Shown here one piece after another: positions 8,693-16,766 of a DNA stretch of 64,000 nt. The first letter of the stretch is position 1, and the number at the start of each line of letters is the position of its first letter. The notes beneath the pieces were generated by a model. It saw nothing but the letters and a program-made list of their open reading frames with translations, was not told the DNA's origin and searched no databases. The position numbers and the translations under genes are program-made. The stretch comes from Panacibacter microcysteis (GTDB taxonomy: Bacteria > Bacteroidota > Bacteroidia > Chitinophagales > Chitinophagaceae), in the NCBI RefSeq assembly GCF_015831355.1, contig NZ_JADWYR010000002.1, forward strand, positions 620,001 through 684,000, written 5' to 3'.

Positions 8693-9835
8693 TCAGTTAT
8701 GCGTCAACAAAGTCAATAATGTTTTTCCTGGATGGGCGTCATATAAGTTAACTGCCCGTTGATGTGCAGCAATTCCCATTTTTTCCCAGCTTTCACGAAA
8801 TCCCCATGCCTTTTCCATAGCAGCCTCTATGCAGCCCAGCGATACCTCAGGTGAAATAAAACCACTTTCTTCTTCTATAATCCATTCTGTAATTCCACCC
8901 ACATCTGTAGCGACGCATGGCCGCCCACAAATCATTGCCTCCACAACTGCCAAAGGCATACCCTCCATATGCGAAGGCATCAAAAGTAAGTGATTATGCT
9001 CCCAAACTTTTCGGATATCATTTACTTTCCCATGAAATGTTATTCGGTATTCCAGGCCTAATCGCTCACACATTTTTTTTAATTCATCTTCATCAGGACC
9101 GCTCCCGTAAATATTTAGATGCCAAGATCGATTTTTCCATTGTGCTTTATTTAATACATTAAACACTAAATCCTGGCCTTTATGTACTAGAATAAGGTTC
9201 CCAACAAGAGCCATTTGAATTGTTCCCGACAAGGACGGGTAGGGTATAATTGTTTTCTGAACGATGTTTACGGGATTTCTAATTACACAGGCGTTCAAAA
9301 GTTTTAGATTTAGATGCCTTTGGGTAGTTTGTAAACTTCTTTCAGAAACAAAAAGTACTTTCTTACACTTTAGATAAGCAAAACGTAGAATACTCAATTC
9401 GTCGGTCGGCAACGAAGGAATTCTTTCATCATTAAAATGTCCAAGAAGAAAAAAACTGAATGTTGGAAATTTTAATTTTTCTAAAAGTTTTTGTTCATTC
9501 GCTATTGAATAGCAAGTTCCGTTATATAAAACAACGTCAGGGTTATGTTTAAATACCCTTTGAAAAGAGGAATCAACTTTTTTTTTAAGGAAGTTTACAA
9601 GTAAGTGATAGAAATTTATTATATAAGAATTTTTTGTTTTAACATATGCGGGCCTTTGGTAACTTATAAGACCTTTTGAAATGAGTTCTTTCATTTTTGG
9701 GTGCAAGATGCTATGACTGTATGAAAGATGTATAACTTTATATTTTCGCTCTAATGCTTCTTTCGCCATTTCATACCATAACTCTTCACTGCCTCCCCAT
9801 GAATCTCTTATCATGGAAATTATAACTATTGTCAT
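8693..9835 (-). CDS. Family 4 glycosyltransferase
   Basis: A 380-aa GT-B enzyme. The N-terminal domain begins TIVIISMIRDSWGGSEELW, the usual GT4 acceptor-side glycine loop. The C-terminal donor domain has VGNLILVHKGQD, IYGSGPDEDELKK and MPSHMEGMPLAVVEAMICGRP, which includes the EX7E-type motif, and then ATDVGGITEW. It is a retaining transferase using an NDP-sugar, probably on a lipid-linked intermediate. About 70 bp separate it from the methyltransferase gene upstream, and 1 bp from wecB downstream. The specific sugar cannot be read from the sequence. Confidence 0.9.
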   Translation of the reverse strand: MTIVIISMIRDSWGGSEELWYEMAKEALERKYKVIHLSYSHSILHPKMKELISKGLISYQRPAYVKTKNSYIINFYHLLVNFLKKKVDSSFQRVFKHNPDVVLYNGTCYSIANEQKLLEKLKFPTFSFFLLGHFNDERIPSLPTDELSILRFAYLKCKKVLFVSERSLQTTQRHLNLKLLNACVIRNPVNIVQKTIIPYPSLSGTIQMALVGNLILVHKGQDLVFNVLNKAQWKNRSWHLNIYGSGPDEDELKKMCERLGLEYRITFHGKVNDIRKVWEHNHLLLMPSHMEGMPLAVVEAMICGRPCVATDVGGITEWIIEEESGFISPEVSLGCIEAAMEKAWGFRESWEKMGIAAHQRAVNLYDAHPGKTLLTLLTHN

Positions 9836-9907
9836 CCTTTGATTGTTGATTTACACAAAATATGCCTTATGAACTTTCGAAAATAAAAATACATACCAGA
9901 CCCTGTG

Positions 9908-10624
9908 CTAGGAGAGGTTGTTTTTTTCTGCCAATACCACGTTGTTTAAATAAAGATCCTGCCTTAGGGGCAATAATTTTCCCAAAATTAGTGCCATGAT
10001 ATTAAGAGATGTGTAGGTAATAAATCTAAATACAGATCTAACAATTGGAATTTTTCTCACGTAAGGTGTAATATGCTGATGTATATACATTATCCATAAT
10101 TGAAAAACTGTTTCAACAGCATTACCGGTTTTCTCTTGTTTTAGTACTTTGAAACCATTTCGGTTAAACAAATCTCTGATTGCAAAAGAAGAATATCGTG
10201 CAAAATCGTTTGGTGCTTCATGTTCACAAATAGAAAATGGGCAGGTAATCAAAATTTTCGCACCCGGCTTCATAACTCGATAAATTTCTTTCAATACTTC
10301 CTCTAAATTGAAAACATGTTCAAAGACTTCACTGCTAAATACAGCGTCAAAGTAGTTGTCTTGGAAAGGTATATGTTTACCGTCATAGAAAACATCTATT
10401 TGTTCATTAAAATGTGGATGTCCGGGATTCTCAAAATCTAAACCGATATATTGCTCCACTTTAAACAAATTAAAATATGGCTTGGTTCCGCAACCAAAGT
10501 CAAGCATTCGTCCTGTTAAATCTTTCGAAGATTTCCTTATAGAAGCAAGCAATCTTTTTCTTGTAAGGTAAGCTGGATAAGTTATACCCGGGTTAAATTC
10601 GTATGCTAATTCGCCCTTTTTCAT
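9908..10624 (-). CDS. Class I SAM-dependent methyltransferase
   Basis: A 238-aa Rossmann methyltransferase. SAM-binding motif I is MLDFGCGTKPYF, and the post-I acidic residue lies in YIGLDFENPG. The motif IV region reads AVFSSEVFEHVFNLEEVLKE and motif V/VI MKPGAKILITCPF. The C-terminal 60 residues are hydrophobic (YIHQHITPYVRKIP, TYTSLNIMALILGKL), suggesting membrane association, as with many glycan-modifying enzymes. The gene overlaps the TylF-like methyltransferase gene by one base (TAATG). Probable role: methylation of a glycan or glycolipid made by the operon. Confidence 0.88.
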   Translation of the reverse strand: MKKGELAYEFNPGITYPAYLTRKRLLASIRKSSKDLTGRMLDFGCGTKPYFNLFKVEQYIGLDFENPGHPHFNEQIDVFYDGKHIPFQDNYFDAVFSSEVFEHVFNLEEVLKEIYRVMKPGAKILITCPFSICEHEAPNDFARYSSFAIRDLFNRNGFKVLKQEKTGNAVETVFQLWIMYIHQHITPYVRKIPIVRSVFRFITYTSLNIMALILGKLLPLRQDLYLNNVVLAEKNNLS

Positions 10625-11379
10625 TATTGCAGTTTTACTCCGATGCGACCTGTCTCGTCGATTCTTGTGAGCAAAATACGCGTTTTTTGTAGCGCAAAAT
10701 ATTCATCAACAGCCTTTCTGGCACCGGCCCAGTGACCATAATCATCCAGTATCAAGACCCCGCCAACAGTTAGTAACGGGAATAAATGCTCTAATTCATG
10801 TTTGGTAGATTCATACCAGTCTGTATCGAGACGAAGAATTGAAATTTTTTGAGGAATAGTAGCAGGGATCGAATCTTCTACCTTACCCTTAATGTAATGT
10901 ATGTTTTCTGATGGGTAACCAGTGGATTTCATTCCCGATTTGACCGTATCTAAAGCTGAATATGCCCAAACGAGATTCTTTTCTTTATTGGAATCCTTTT
11001 GTAATAACGTAGCGGCTTTTTCGCCGTAAAATGTTTTGTCATATTCGGTAGGTTCGCTCATTCCTTCATAAGTATCGTATAAATATAGTTGCCTGTAAGA
11101 TTTTTTTAAATGTAATAATGTTTGAGCAACAGCCATCATACTTCCGCCTTTCCAGACACCACATTCAACAATTTCTCCTGCAATACCATTGTTCTCGACA
11201 TATTTCACTGCCTCGATTAAACTATATATTCGTTCCGGACTTGTCATAGTATTGCTTTTCACATGAGAATAAATTGATTTGTGCAAATCCTCAAAATCGT
11301 CCGGCAGCTTCACAAGCTGATTCTTTTTAATTATGTCGTAATTAAAAGTTTGCAGTATTTTACGTATAAACTGTTTCAT
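10624..11379 (-). CDS. TylF/MycF-like O-methyltransferase (first gene of the operon)
   Basis: About 251 aa, related to macrocin O-methyltransferase TylF and NovP, which O-methylate sugars. Seen motifs: GEIVECGVWKGGSMMAVAQ (SAM binding), LYLYDTYEGMSEPTEYD, ILRLDTDWYESTKHELEHL and GGVLILDDYGHWAGARKAVDEY. In TylF/MycF enzymes the last two supply metal- and substrate-binding acidic residues. The frame is open to an ATG at 11424, but the ATG at 11379 (MKQFIRKILQTFNYDI) matches the usual family start and leaves 59 bp to the divergent GT2 start. A sugar O-methylation role fits the operon. Confidence 0.88.
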   Translation of the reverse strand: MKQFIRKILQTFNYDIIKKNQLVKLPDDFEDLHKSIYSHVKSNTMTSPERIYSLIEAVKYVENNGIAGEIVECGVWKGGSMMAVAQTLLHLKKSYRQLYLYDTYEGMSEPTEYDKTFYGEKAATLLQKDSNKEKNLVWAYSALDTVKSGMKSTGYPSENIHYIKGKVEDSIPATIPQKISILRLDTDWYESTKHELEHLFPLLTVGGVLILDDYGHWAGARKAVDEYFALQKTRILLTRIDETGRIGVKLQ

Positions 11380-11438
11380 ATTCAAAACATATCTTAGCAT
11401 CGCAAGATAAATACTCATTACCATAAATACAGAACAGG

Positions 11439-12443
11439 TTGCAACTTTCGGTTATCATAGTCAATTTTCGGTCCGCAGCAGATATCTGCAACTGTTTAGA
11501 AAGTGCCATGCAATACCGCTCATGCCAAAGTTTTGAATGGATTGTTGTTGACAATGACTCTGCTGACGACAGTAAAGAGGTTATAACCAGCCAGTACCCT
11601 TTTGTTAGATGGATAAATATGGGGTATAATGCAGGTTTTTCAAGAGCTAATAATGCAGGTATAAAAGCTTCTACCTCAGATATCGTACTTTTATTGAATC
11701 CGGATACTTTAATCATGGATGATGCAATAGCGCAGTGTTACATGAGATTCAAGGATTCAAAATATTCGGCAGCATCAGCGCAACTGTATAATATAGATCA
11801 TTCTCCCCAGATCACAGGTAATTTTTTCATGACAGGAGGCTTAAATCATTTGCTTCCACTACCTTATCTCGGACCTTTTCTTAAGGCTATCGCATTGAGT
11901 TTAAGAGTCAAAAAAACCAATGTGCAGGCGGCTTCAAATGAAGAAAAAGTTCATTGGATTAACGGCGCTTTCATGATGGTAAAAAAATCGGTTTTAAATA
12001 AAGCTGGTCTTTTTGATGAAGATTTTTTTCTTTATTTCGAAGAAATTGAATGGTGCAGCAGGTTATTGGCAACAGGAGAAATCTGTGTATATGGAGATTT
12101 AAAAGTTGTTCATATTCAGGGATCGTCAATTAATAAGGCTGTTAGCAATAAAGAAAAAGGTTATACAAATCTCTGGAACAAGAAAGGTTTACAATTGCTT
12201 GTTTCAGGTCATTTGCGCACCCGTAAACAATTTGGCATTGCATGGTTTTTATTTCACCTGATCACGCATTCACTCGAAATTCCAATTTTTTTTCTAGGTG
12301 TTCTATTTGAAAACATCGTCAAACTCAAAAACCCTTTTTTAAATTTAGGCAACGTAAAAAACTATTCACTGAATGTTTTAAAAGTTTGGACACTCGTATG
12401 GCGTATTTCTCTTAATCGGCCTTATTTTTATAAAATGTTGTAA
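11439..12443 (+). CDS. Family 2 glycosyltransferase (rhamnosyltransferase-like), TTG start
   Basis: A 334-aa GT2 enzyme of the WbbL/rhamnosyltransferase type. QLSVIIVNFRSAADICNCLES opens the fold. VVDNDSADDS and NAGFSRANNAG are typical of this subgroup, LLLNPDTLI carries the DxD-type motif (NPD), and DEDFFLYFEEIEWCSRL gives the catalytic-base region. Hydrophobic segments near the end (FGIAWFLFHLITHSLEIPIFFLGVLFENI) suggest a membrane anchor. A TAA lies at 11424-11426 in this frame, and the only suitable start before the conserved first strand is the TTG at 11439. It is divergent from the TylF-like gene. Confidence 0.88.
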   Translation: MQLSVIIVNFRSAADICNCLESAMQYRSCQSFEWIVVDNDSADDSKEVITSQYPFVRWINMGYNAGFSRANNAGIKASTSDIVLLLNPDTLIMDDAIAQCYMRFKDSKYSAASAQLYNIDHSPQITGNFFMTGGLNHLLPLPYLGPFLKAIALSLRVKKTNVQAASNEEKVHWINGAFMMVKKSVLNKAGLFDEDFFLYFEEIEWCSRLLATGEICVYGDLKVVHIQGSSINKAVSNKEKGYTNLWNKKGLQLLVSGHLRTRKQFGIAWFLFHLITHSLEIPIFFLGVLFENIVKLKNPFLNLGNVKNYSLNVLKVWTLVWRISLNRPYFYKML

Positions 12444-12513
12444 AATTTCATTAACAGGCTTTACAATTAAATTATACTTTCTTCTATCAAAGGAACCCTA
12501 CTGAGCGCTTTCT

Positions 12514-15414
12514 ATGATGTATAAATTTTTTTTCATAGTCTTAGTATTCCTTACACCGGTGTGCTCTTTGGGACAGGAATATAATTACCAGCATTACGAC
12601 TTGACAACAGGGTTAGCGGGATTGAATGTTTATTCTGTCGTACAAGACCATAATGGTTATTTGTGGATCGGTACTGAAACAGGATTGAGCCGTTTCGATG
12701 GAAGGAGATTCAGAAATTATACGACAAAAGATGGCTTGCCTGACAATGAAGTTTTAAAACTCTATGTAGATTCAAAAAACAGAGTTTGGGTGCTTTCGTT
12801 TACCAATTCAATATGTTTTTACGAAAATGGGCTTTTACATTCTCCATCTAATGATGCTTATCTTAAAAATCTAACGTTTTCTACAGAACCACAAAATATT
12901 CAGGAAGATTCATCAGGAAACATCATAATAACTGAAAGAAAGAAAATACATTTTTTGAAAAATAATGGAGACGTAAAAACCTTTATTAAATATGAAAATT
13001 ATCAGGTTGTTACTATCGGCATCGGAACAAATAACCTGGGAAATACGATAATCGCTTCAATTTTTGAACATAGAAACGATAGCCTTGTATTACTTGAGGT
13101 AGATAGGTTTACTGGCAACGTGAAATACAGCGGCATATCAGACAATTCTTATTTTACTTCTTCTCTTACATTTATATTAACGCCAAAAAATTTAGCATTT
13201 ATTCACAACAAAAATATTCATTACTTATCTGGTAAAGATTTTAAGTTAAAGACGATCAAGCAACCACCAAACTTCGTAGGCTTCACTGCAATTGACGATA
13301 CTTCTTTTACCCTGATTTGCCGTGACAAAGTCTTATTGTTTAATGCTAAAAGGAATGCAGTTGTTGATACCTTAATTACAGGAAAAGTGATAAATGCCTG
13401 TTATAAGGATAATGAAAACAATTTTTGGTTTGGGACTAATGGCTTTGGGCTTTTCAGACTGTCTTCTGACGCGTTTAAAAATTATGAATTAAAATGGGGC
13501 AAGGGTATTTTGCCCATTTACTCGGTCGCGAAAAAAAACAATGTGCTTTATGCTGGAGCAAATAATGCCTTATTGTGGAAAATTAACCTTGAGTCGAACA
13601 AAATAGACTCAAAGCAATTCAATTCTTATGGAGAGGGTAGGGTAAGCGAAATTTTATTTGACAGGGAAGATATGATTGTGGGTATAAATGCAATTTTTTC
13701 AGTAAATCCTGAAGGAAAAATTGTTAAACTTAATCATGGTACCGCAGTCGCAAAATCGATGGAAAGGTATGGGTCTGATTTATTGGCTGCGACCAATACT
13801 AGCGTTATAATCGTTGACCTGGAAAAAAAGACATTAAAAGATACTGTTTGGAAGAGCAGGGCTACATGTGCGGTAAAAATAAATAATGATTATTTGGTTG
13901 GCACCATTCACGGACTTTTTCGTGTTGATGAAAAAAAGAAAATTACTGATTTGGGTAAAGAAAACTTTTTGCTTTCTTCCAGGATTTCAAGACTATTTTT
14001 AAAAGATGATGCATTGTGGATTGCAACTTATGGGAATGGTATTGTTTTGTATAAGAATGGAAAGATTTTAAGACATATCACAGAAGCCTCTGGCTTAAGC
14101 AGCAACATGTGCCGGTGCTTGAAACTGCAGGGCAATTATTTATGGGTGGGAACCGATAAGGGTCTAAATCGCATAAACATCCTTGATACAAATGATAGAA
14201 TTGTTACATATTCCGCAAAAAGCGGTCTGAGTTGCGACATTATCAACGCAATAGATGTTGATGATTCTCTTATTTATATGGGTACTCCTTATGGTGTCAC
14301 TGTTTTTGATCCGCGAAGGGCCAAAGAAACATCGATAGCGGCTTTAAATATAGAACGGATTGTAACCTCTGAAGAAAGTAAAACAGGACTTTTTTCAAAC
14401 ATAACATTAAAACCAGGAGAAAAAAAACTCTATGTCGAATACGCCTGTGTTTCATTTAAATCGGATGGGGATATCAAATACTATTATCAATTACAGGGCG
14501 ATGGCGATAAATGGAATCTTACGAGGGAAAACAGCCTTGAATTTGCCTCATTAAATCCCGGTATTTACCGGTTACGGATTTATGCAGTAAACGCGTTCAA
14601 TAAAAAAAGTAATACAGTCGAAATAAATATCACCGTCGAAAAGTTCTTTTTCCAGGAGGCATGGTTCATTACACTTGTAATAATTATCGTTGGTTTGCTG
14701 GTATATTTTATGTTCGCCAAAAGAGTTGCGTGGATAAGGATGCGTGAACAGGATAAATTGATTACAGAACAAAGATTGAACGAACTTGAACAGCTTGCTT
14801 TCCGGTCTCAGATGAATCCGCATTTTATTTTTAATTGTCTCAATTCTATTCAGCAATATCTCTTTACAAAAGATGTAATCGAAGCAAATAATTTTATTAC
14901 AGAATTTGCTTCGTTAATCCGTCAGACACTCGATATATCTTCAAAAAAAAGTATACAGCTCAGAGACGAAATCAAATATCTATCTACATACTTACACCTG
15001 GAGCACACGAGGTTCGAACATAATTTTGACTATACAATAAATGTAGAGAGCATCATTGATACCGAAACAGTGGAGTTGCCGCCATTACTTTTACAACCAT
15101 TTATAGAAAACGCCATACGTCACGGCGTCAGGAATCTTCAGAATGTCAGGGGATGTATTGAGATAAATTTCCATTTACAAAATGATTATCTTATTTGTAA
15201 TGTTATCGATAATGGAATAGGAATAAAAGCTGCTGAAAAAATGAAACACGTATTTAGAAGTAGTCATCAATCAAAGGGAGTAAGTTTAATTCTTGAGCGT
15301 ATAAAAAATATCAACAGGAAAAGCGAAAAACCCATCAGGCTTACTGTTGAAGATAACATGGCCTCTTCGGAGAATCAGGGTACAAGAGTCTCCTTAATGG
15401 TTCCAGTAGCTTAG
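12514..15414 (+). CDS. Propeller-type sensor histidine kinase (LytS/His_kinase family), paralogue 1
   Basis: A 966-aa membrane sensor. A signal peptide (1-20) precedes a large periplasmic propeller with reg_prop repeats (YLWIGTETGLSRFDG, NFWFGTNGFGLFRL, LWIATYGNGIVLY, LWVGTDKGLNRIN). A Y_Y_Y domain (KYYYQLQGDGDKW ... FFFQEAWF), one TM helix (about 716-735) and a His_kinase domain follow, with His770 in SQMNPHFIFNCLNSIQQY. An ATPase domain follows (LLQPFIENAIRHG, DNGIGI). It reads an extracellular signal, probably a glycan or envelope cue, and phosphorylates a LytTR regulator. None adjoins this copy. It has the same length and the same His position as the kinase at 19386, so both may feed the regulator at 22296. 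Confidence 0.93.
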   Translation: MMYKFFFIVLVFLTPVCSLGQEYNYQHYDLTTGLAGLNVYSVVQDHNGYLWIGTETGLSRFDGRRFRNYTTKDGLPDNEVLKLYVDSKNRVWVLSFTNSICFYENGLLHSPSNDAYLKNLTFSTEPQNIQEDSSGNIIITERKKIHFLKNNGDVKTFIKYENYQVVTIGIGTNNLGNTIIASIFEHRNDSLVLLEVDRFTGNVKYSGISDNSYFTSSLTFILTPKNLAFIHNKNIHYLSGKDFKLKTIKQPPNFVGFTAIDDTSFTLICRDKVLLFNAKRNAVVDTLITGKVINACYKDNENNFWFGTNGFGLFRLSSDAFKNYELKWGKGILPIYSVAKKNNVLYAGANNALLWKINLESNKIDSKQFNSYGEGRVSEILFDREDMIVGINAIFSVNPEGKIVKLNHGTAVAKSMERYGSDLLAATNTSVIIVDLEKKTLKDTVWKSRATCAVKINNDYLVGTIHGLFRVDEKKKITDLGKENFLLSSRISRLFLKDDALWIATYGNGIVLYKNGKILRHITEASGLSSNMCRCLKLQGNYLWVGTDKGLNRINILDTNDRIVTYSAKSGLSCDIINAIDVDDSLIYMGTPYGVTVFDPRRAKETSIAALNIERIVTSEESKTGLFSNITLKPGEKKLYVEYACVSFKSDGDIKYYYQLQGDGDKWNLTRENSLEFASLNPGIYRLRIYAVNAFNKKSNTVEINITVEKFFFQEAWFITLVIIIVGLLVYFMFAKRVAWIRMREQDKLITEQRLNELEQLAFRSQMNPHFIFNCLNSIQQYLFTKDVIEANNFITEFASLIRQTLDISSKKSIQLRDEIKYLSTYLHLEHTRFEHNFDYTINVESIIDTETVELPPLLLQPFIENAIRHGVRNLQNVRGCIEINFHLQNDYLICNVIDNGIGIKAAEKMKHVFRSSHQSKGVSLILERIKNINRKSEKPIRLTVEDNMASSENQGTRVSLMVPVA

Positions 15415-15790
15415 CCTCATTGTCATTTCTCAATTAAACTGTCGGGACTTCTTCATATTAAAATAATTTGGCGAATTGTATTTAATCCAATTGTTTTTAC
15501 TTTTAAATTCGTATGGAAATGCAGTAAATCCAATTGTCCTGCATCCCTTTTTCAATCTTAAACCTAAACTCATTTATGTAACAATACCCGAACGGAGGCA
15601 TTTACCCATTCTATCTATTTGCACTTTCTATCGTTTAGCGCTTGTGATAAATATCTGTCGCATGATGTTATGCAAACCTGTTTCTGCTTATGATTTGGAA
15701 AACAAGTATGGATAGCAAAGCTTCAAGCAAGCCTTTTATTGCTATATCAATAGTTAAAACCCATAATTACTCACGCTCAATTAAATAAAA
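15415..15790. other. Intergenic region, no gene seen
   Basis: About 375 bp between sensor kinase 1 and the DNRLRE lipoprotein. A 79-codon open frame (15476-15715) has no recognisable start context or family features, so I do not call it. No copy of the dispersed repeat and no terminator hairpin were found. Confidence 0.5.
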
Positions 15791-16477
15791 ATGATCAAAA
15801 AAACTGGTATGTTTTTGTTGTTAGTTAGTAGTATAATGTCTTGTAAAAAAGAGGAAATACCTCCCGCCGAGCCACAGAATGGCCAGATAACCGATAGTGC
15901 GGCGCTTGACGCTTACGTAGCGTTTTGGGATGGTGACGCTTCGTGGGCCAGTGGTAATGGAGACTGGGCTGAGGAGCTTTCAATGACCTCGTGGACAAAT
16001 AATGGTTTGCCAATGGGTACAAGATCTTTTATAAAGTTTACAAAGATTTCTGAAGTTCCCGAAGGAGCGACAGTTAGTTCGGCAAAGCTTTATTTATACC
16101 CAAAAGGCAGCTCTATTTCCAATCCGCTAAATGGTAATTCAGGATATCCCGGATCTCCTTATAGTACAGATAACGCCTGCATGGTGGAAAGAGTAATTGA
16201 CGAAGACTGGAATGAAGAAGGCATCACCTGGAACAATCAGCCTGGTGTAACGAGCACAAACGCCGTATTAATTCCCGCATCTAACAGTCAGTGGGATTAT
16301 AGTGCTGAGGTAGATGTGACTGCTATGGTCAAATCAATCTTACAAGATCCGTCAAAAAACTTCGGGTTTAGGATAAGCCTGTTGAAAGAAGATATTTACA
16401 GGTGTTTAATTTTTGCGAGTGCCGAAAATGTAAATGCGTCTGTCAGACCTAAGCTTGTCATTGAATATCAGAAATAA
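15791..16477 (+). CDS. DNRLRE-domain lipoprotein, copy 1
   Basis: A 228-aa lipoprotein. The signal sequence ends in a lipobox (SIMSC, Cys at about residue 18) followed by KKEE. The mature part is one DNRLRE (CBM96-like) beta-sandwich: SFIKFTKISEVPEGATVSSAKLYLYP near the start, SGYPGSPYSTDNACMVERVIDEDWNEEGITWNNQPGVT in the middle and VDVTAMVKSIL ... RPKLVIEY at the end. Such domains are found in exported carbohydrate-active proteins and often bind acidic glycans; binding here is inferred. It lies between the paired kinases and has a homologue at 50239-51009. Confidence 0.9.
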   Translation: MIKKTGMFLLLVSSIMSCKKEEIPPAEPQNGQITDSAALDAYVAFWDGDASWASGNGDWAEELSMTSWTNNGLPMGTRSFIKFTKISEVPEGATVSSAKLYLYPKGSSISNPLNGNSGYPGSPYSTDNACMVERVIDEDWNEEGITWNNQPGVTSTNAVLIPASNSQWDYSAEVDVTAMVKSILQDPSKNFGFRISLLKEDIYRCLIFASAENVNASVRPKLVIEYQK

Positions 16478-16540
16478 AATGGCTGAAGATATAATGTTAC
16501 GTTGTCGGCTCACCTTAAGCAATTACATGATTAGCTAATG

Positions 16541-16580
16541 AAAAAAGAGGCTGTCTCATTCAAAAGGCAGTCTCTTTTTT
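16541..16580. terminator. Bidirectional intrinsic terminator
   Basis: Inverted repeat with arms AAAAAAGAGGCTG and CAGTCTCTTTTTT (one mismatch) around a 14-nt loop. The A run and T run serve transcription in both directions. It lies between the convergent lipoprotein and YfhO-like genes. Confidence 0.8.
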
Positions 16581-16627
16581 ATGTTTGCAATATTATAAAG
16601 CGAGCAACATTGCTACTATCAGCTTCT

Positions 16628-16647
16628 GTTGTGTCACTCACTTGTAC
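16628..16647 (-). repeat. Dispersed intergenic repeat, subtype A (core)
   Basis: The minus strand reads GTACAAGTGAGTGACACAAC, identical to the subtype A core. It is followed about 55 bp later by a plus-strand subtype B copy, the same A-reverse/B-forward order as at 5423-5635. Confidence 0.88.
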
Positions 16648-16702
16648 GCCTTGTTCTTTAGTCAGCAGGGTGCAACCGTGCTCAGTAAAGAGAAAACTGC
16701 TG

Positions 16703-16757
16703 AAGAGTGCGACGCAACAAAAGCATCATTAATAAACTACAGCCTGGTTCATAATCT
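16703..16757 (+). repeat. Dispersed intergenic repeat, subtype B
   Basis: AAGAGTGCGACGCAAC followed by AAAAGCATCATTAATAAAC and AGCCTGGTTCATAAT, matching the tail of the copies at 5578 and 28379. The GTAC part of the core is lost. Confidence 0.88.
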
Positions 16758-16766
16758 TTCTTGCTC

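Noticed and set aside
15476-15715. 79-codon frame between kinase 1 and the DNRLRE lipoprotein
   Set aside because: No ribosome site, no recognisable domain, composition like intergenic DNA. Kept as unexplained gap instead.
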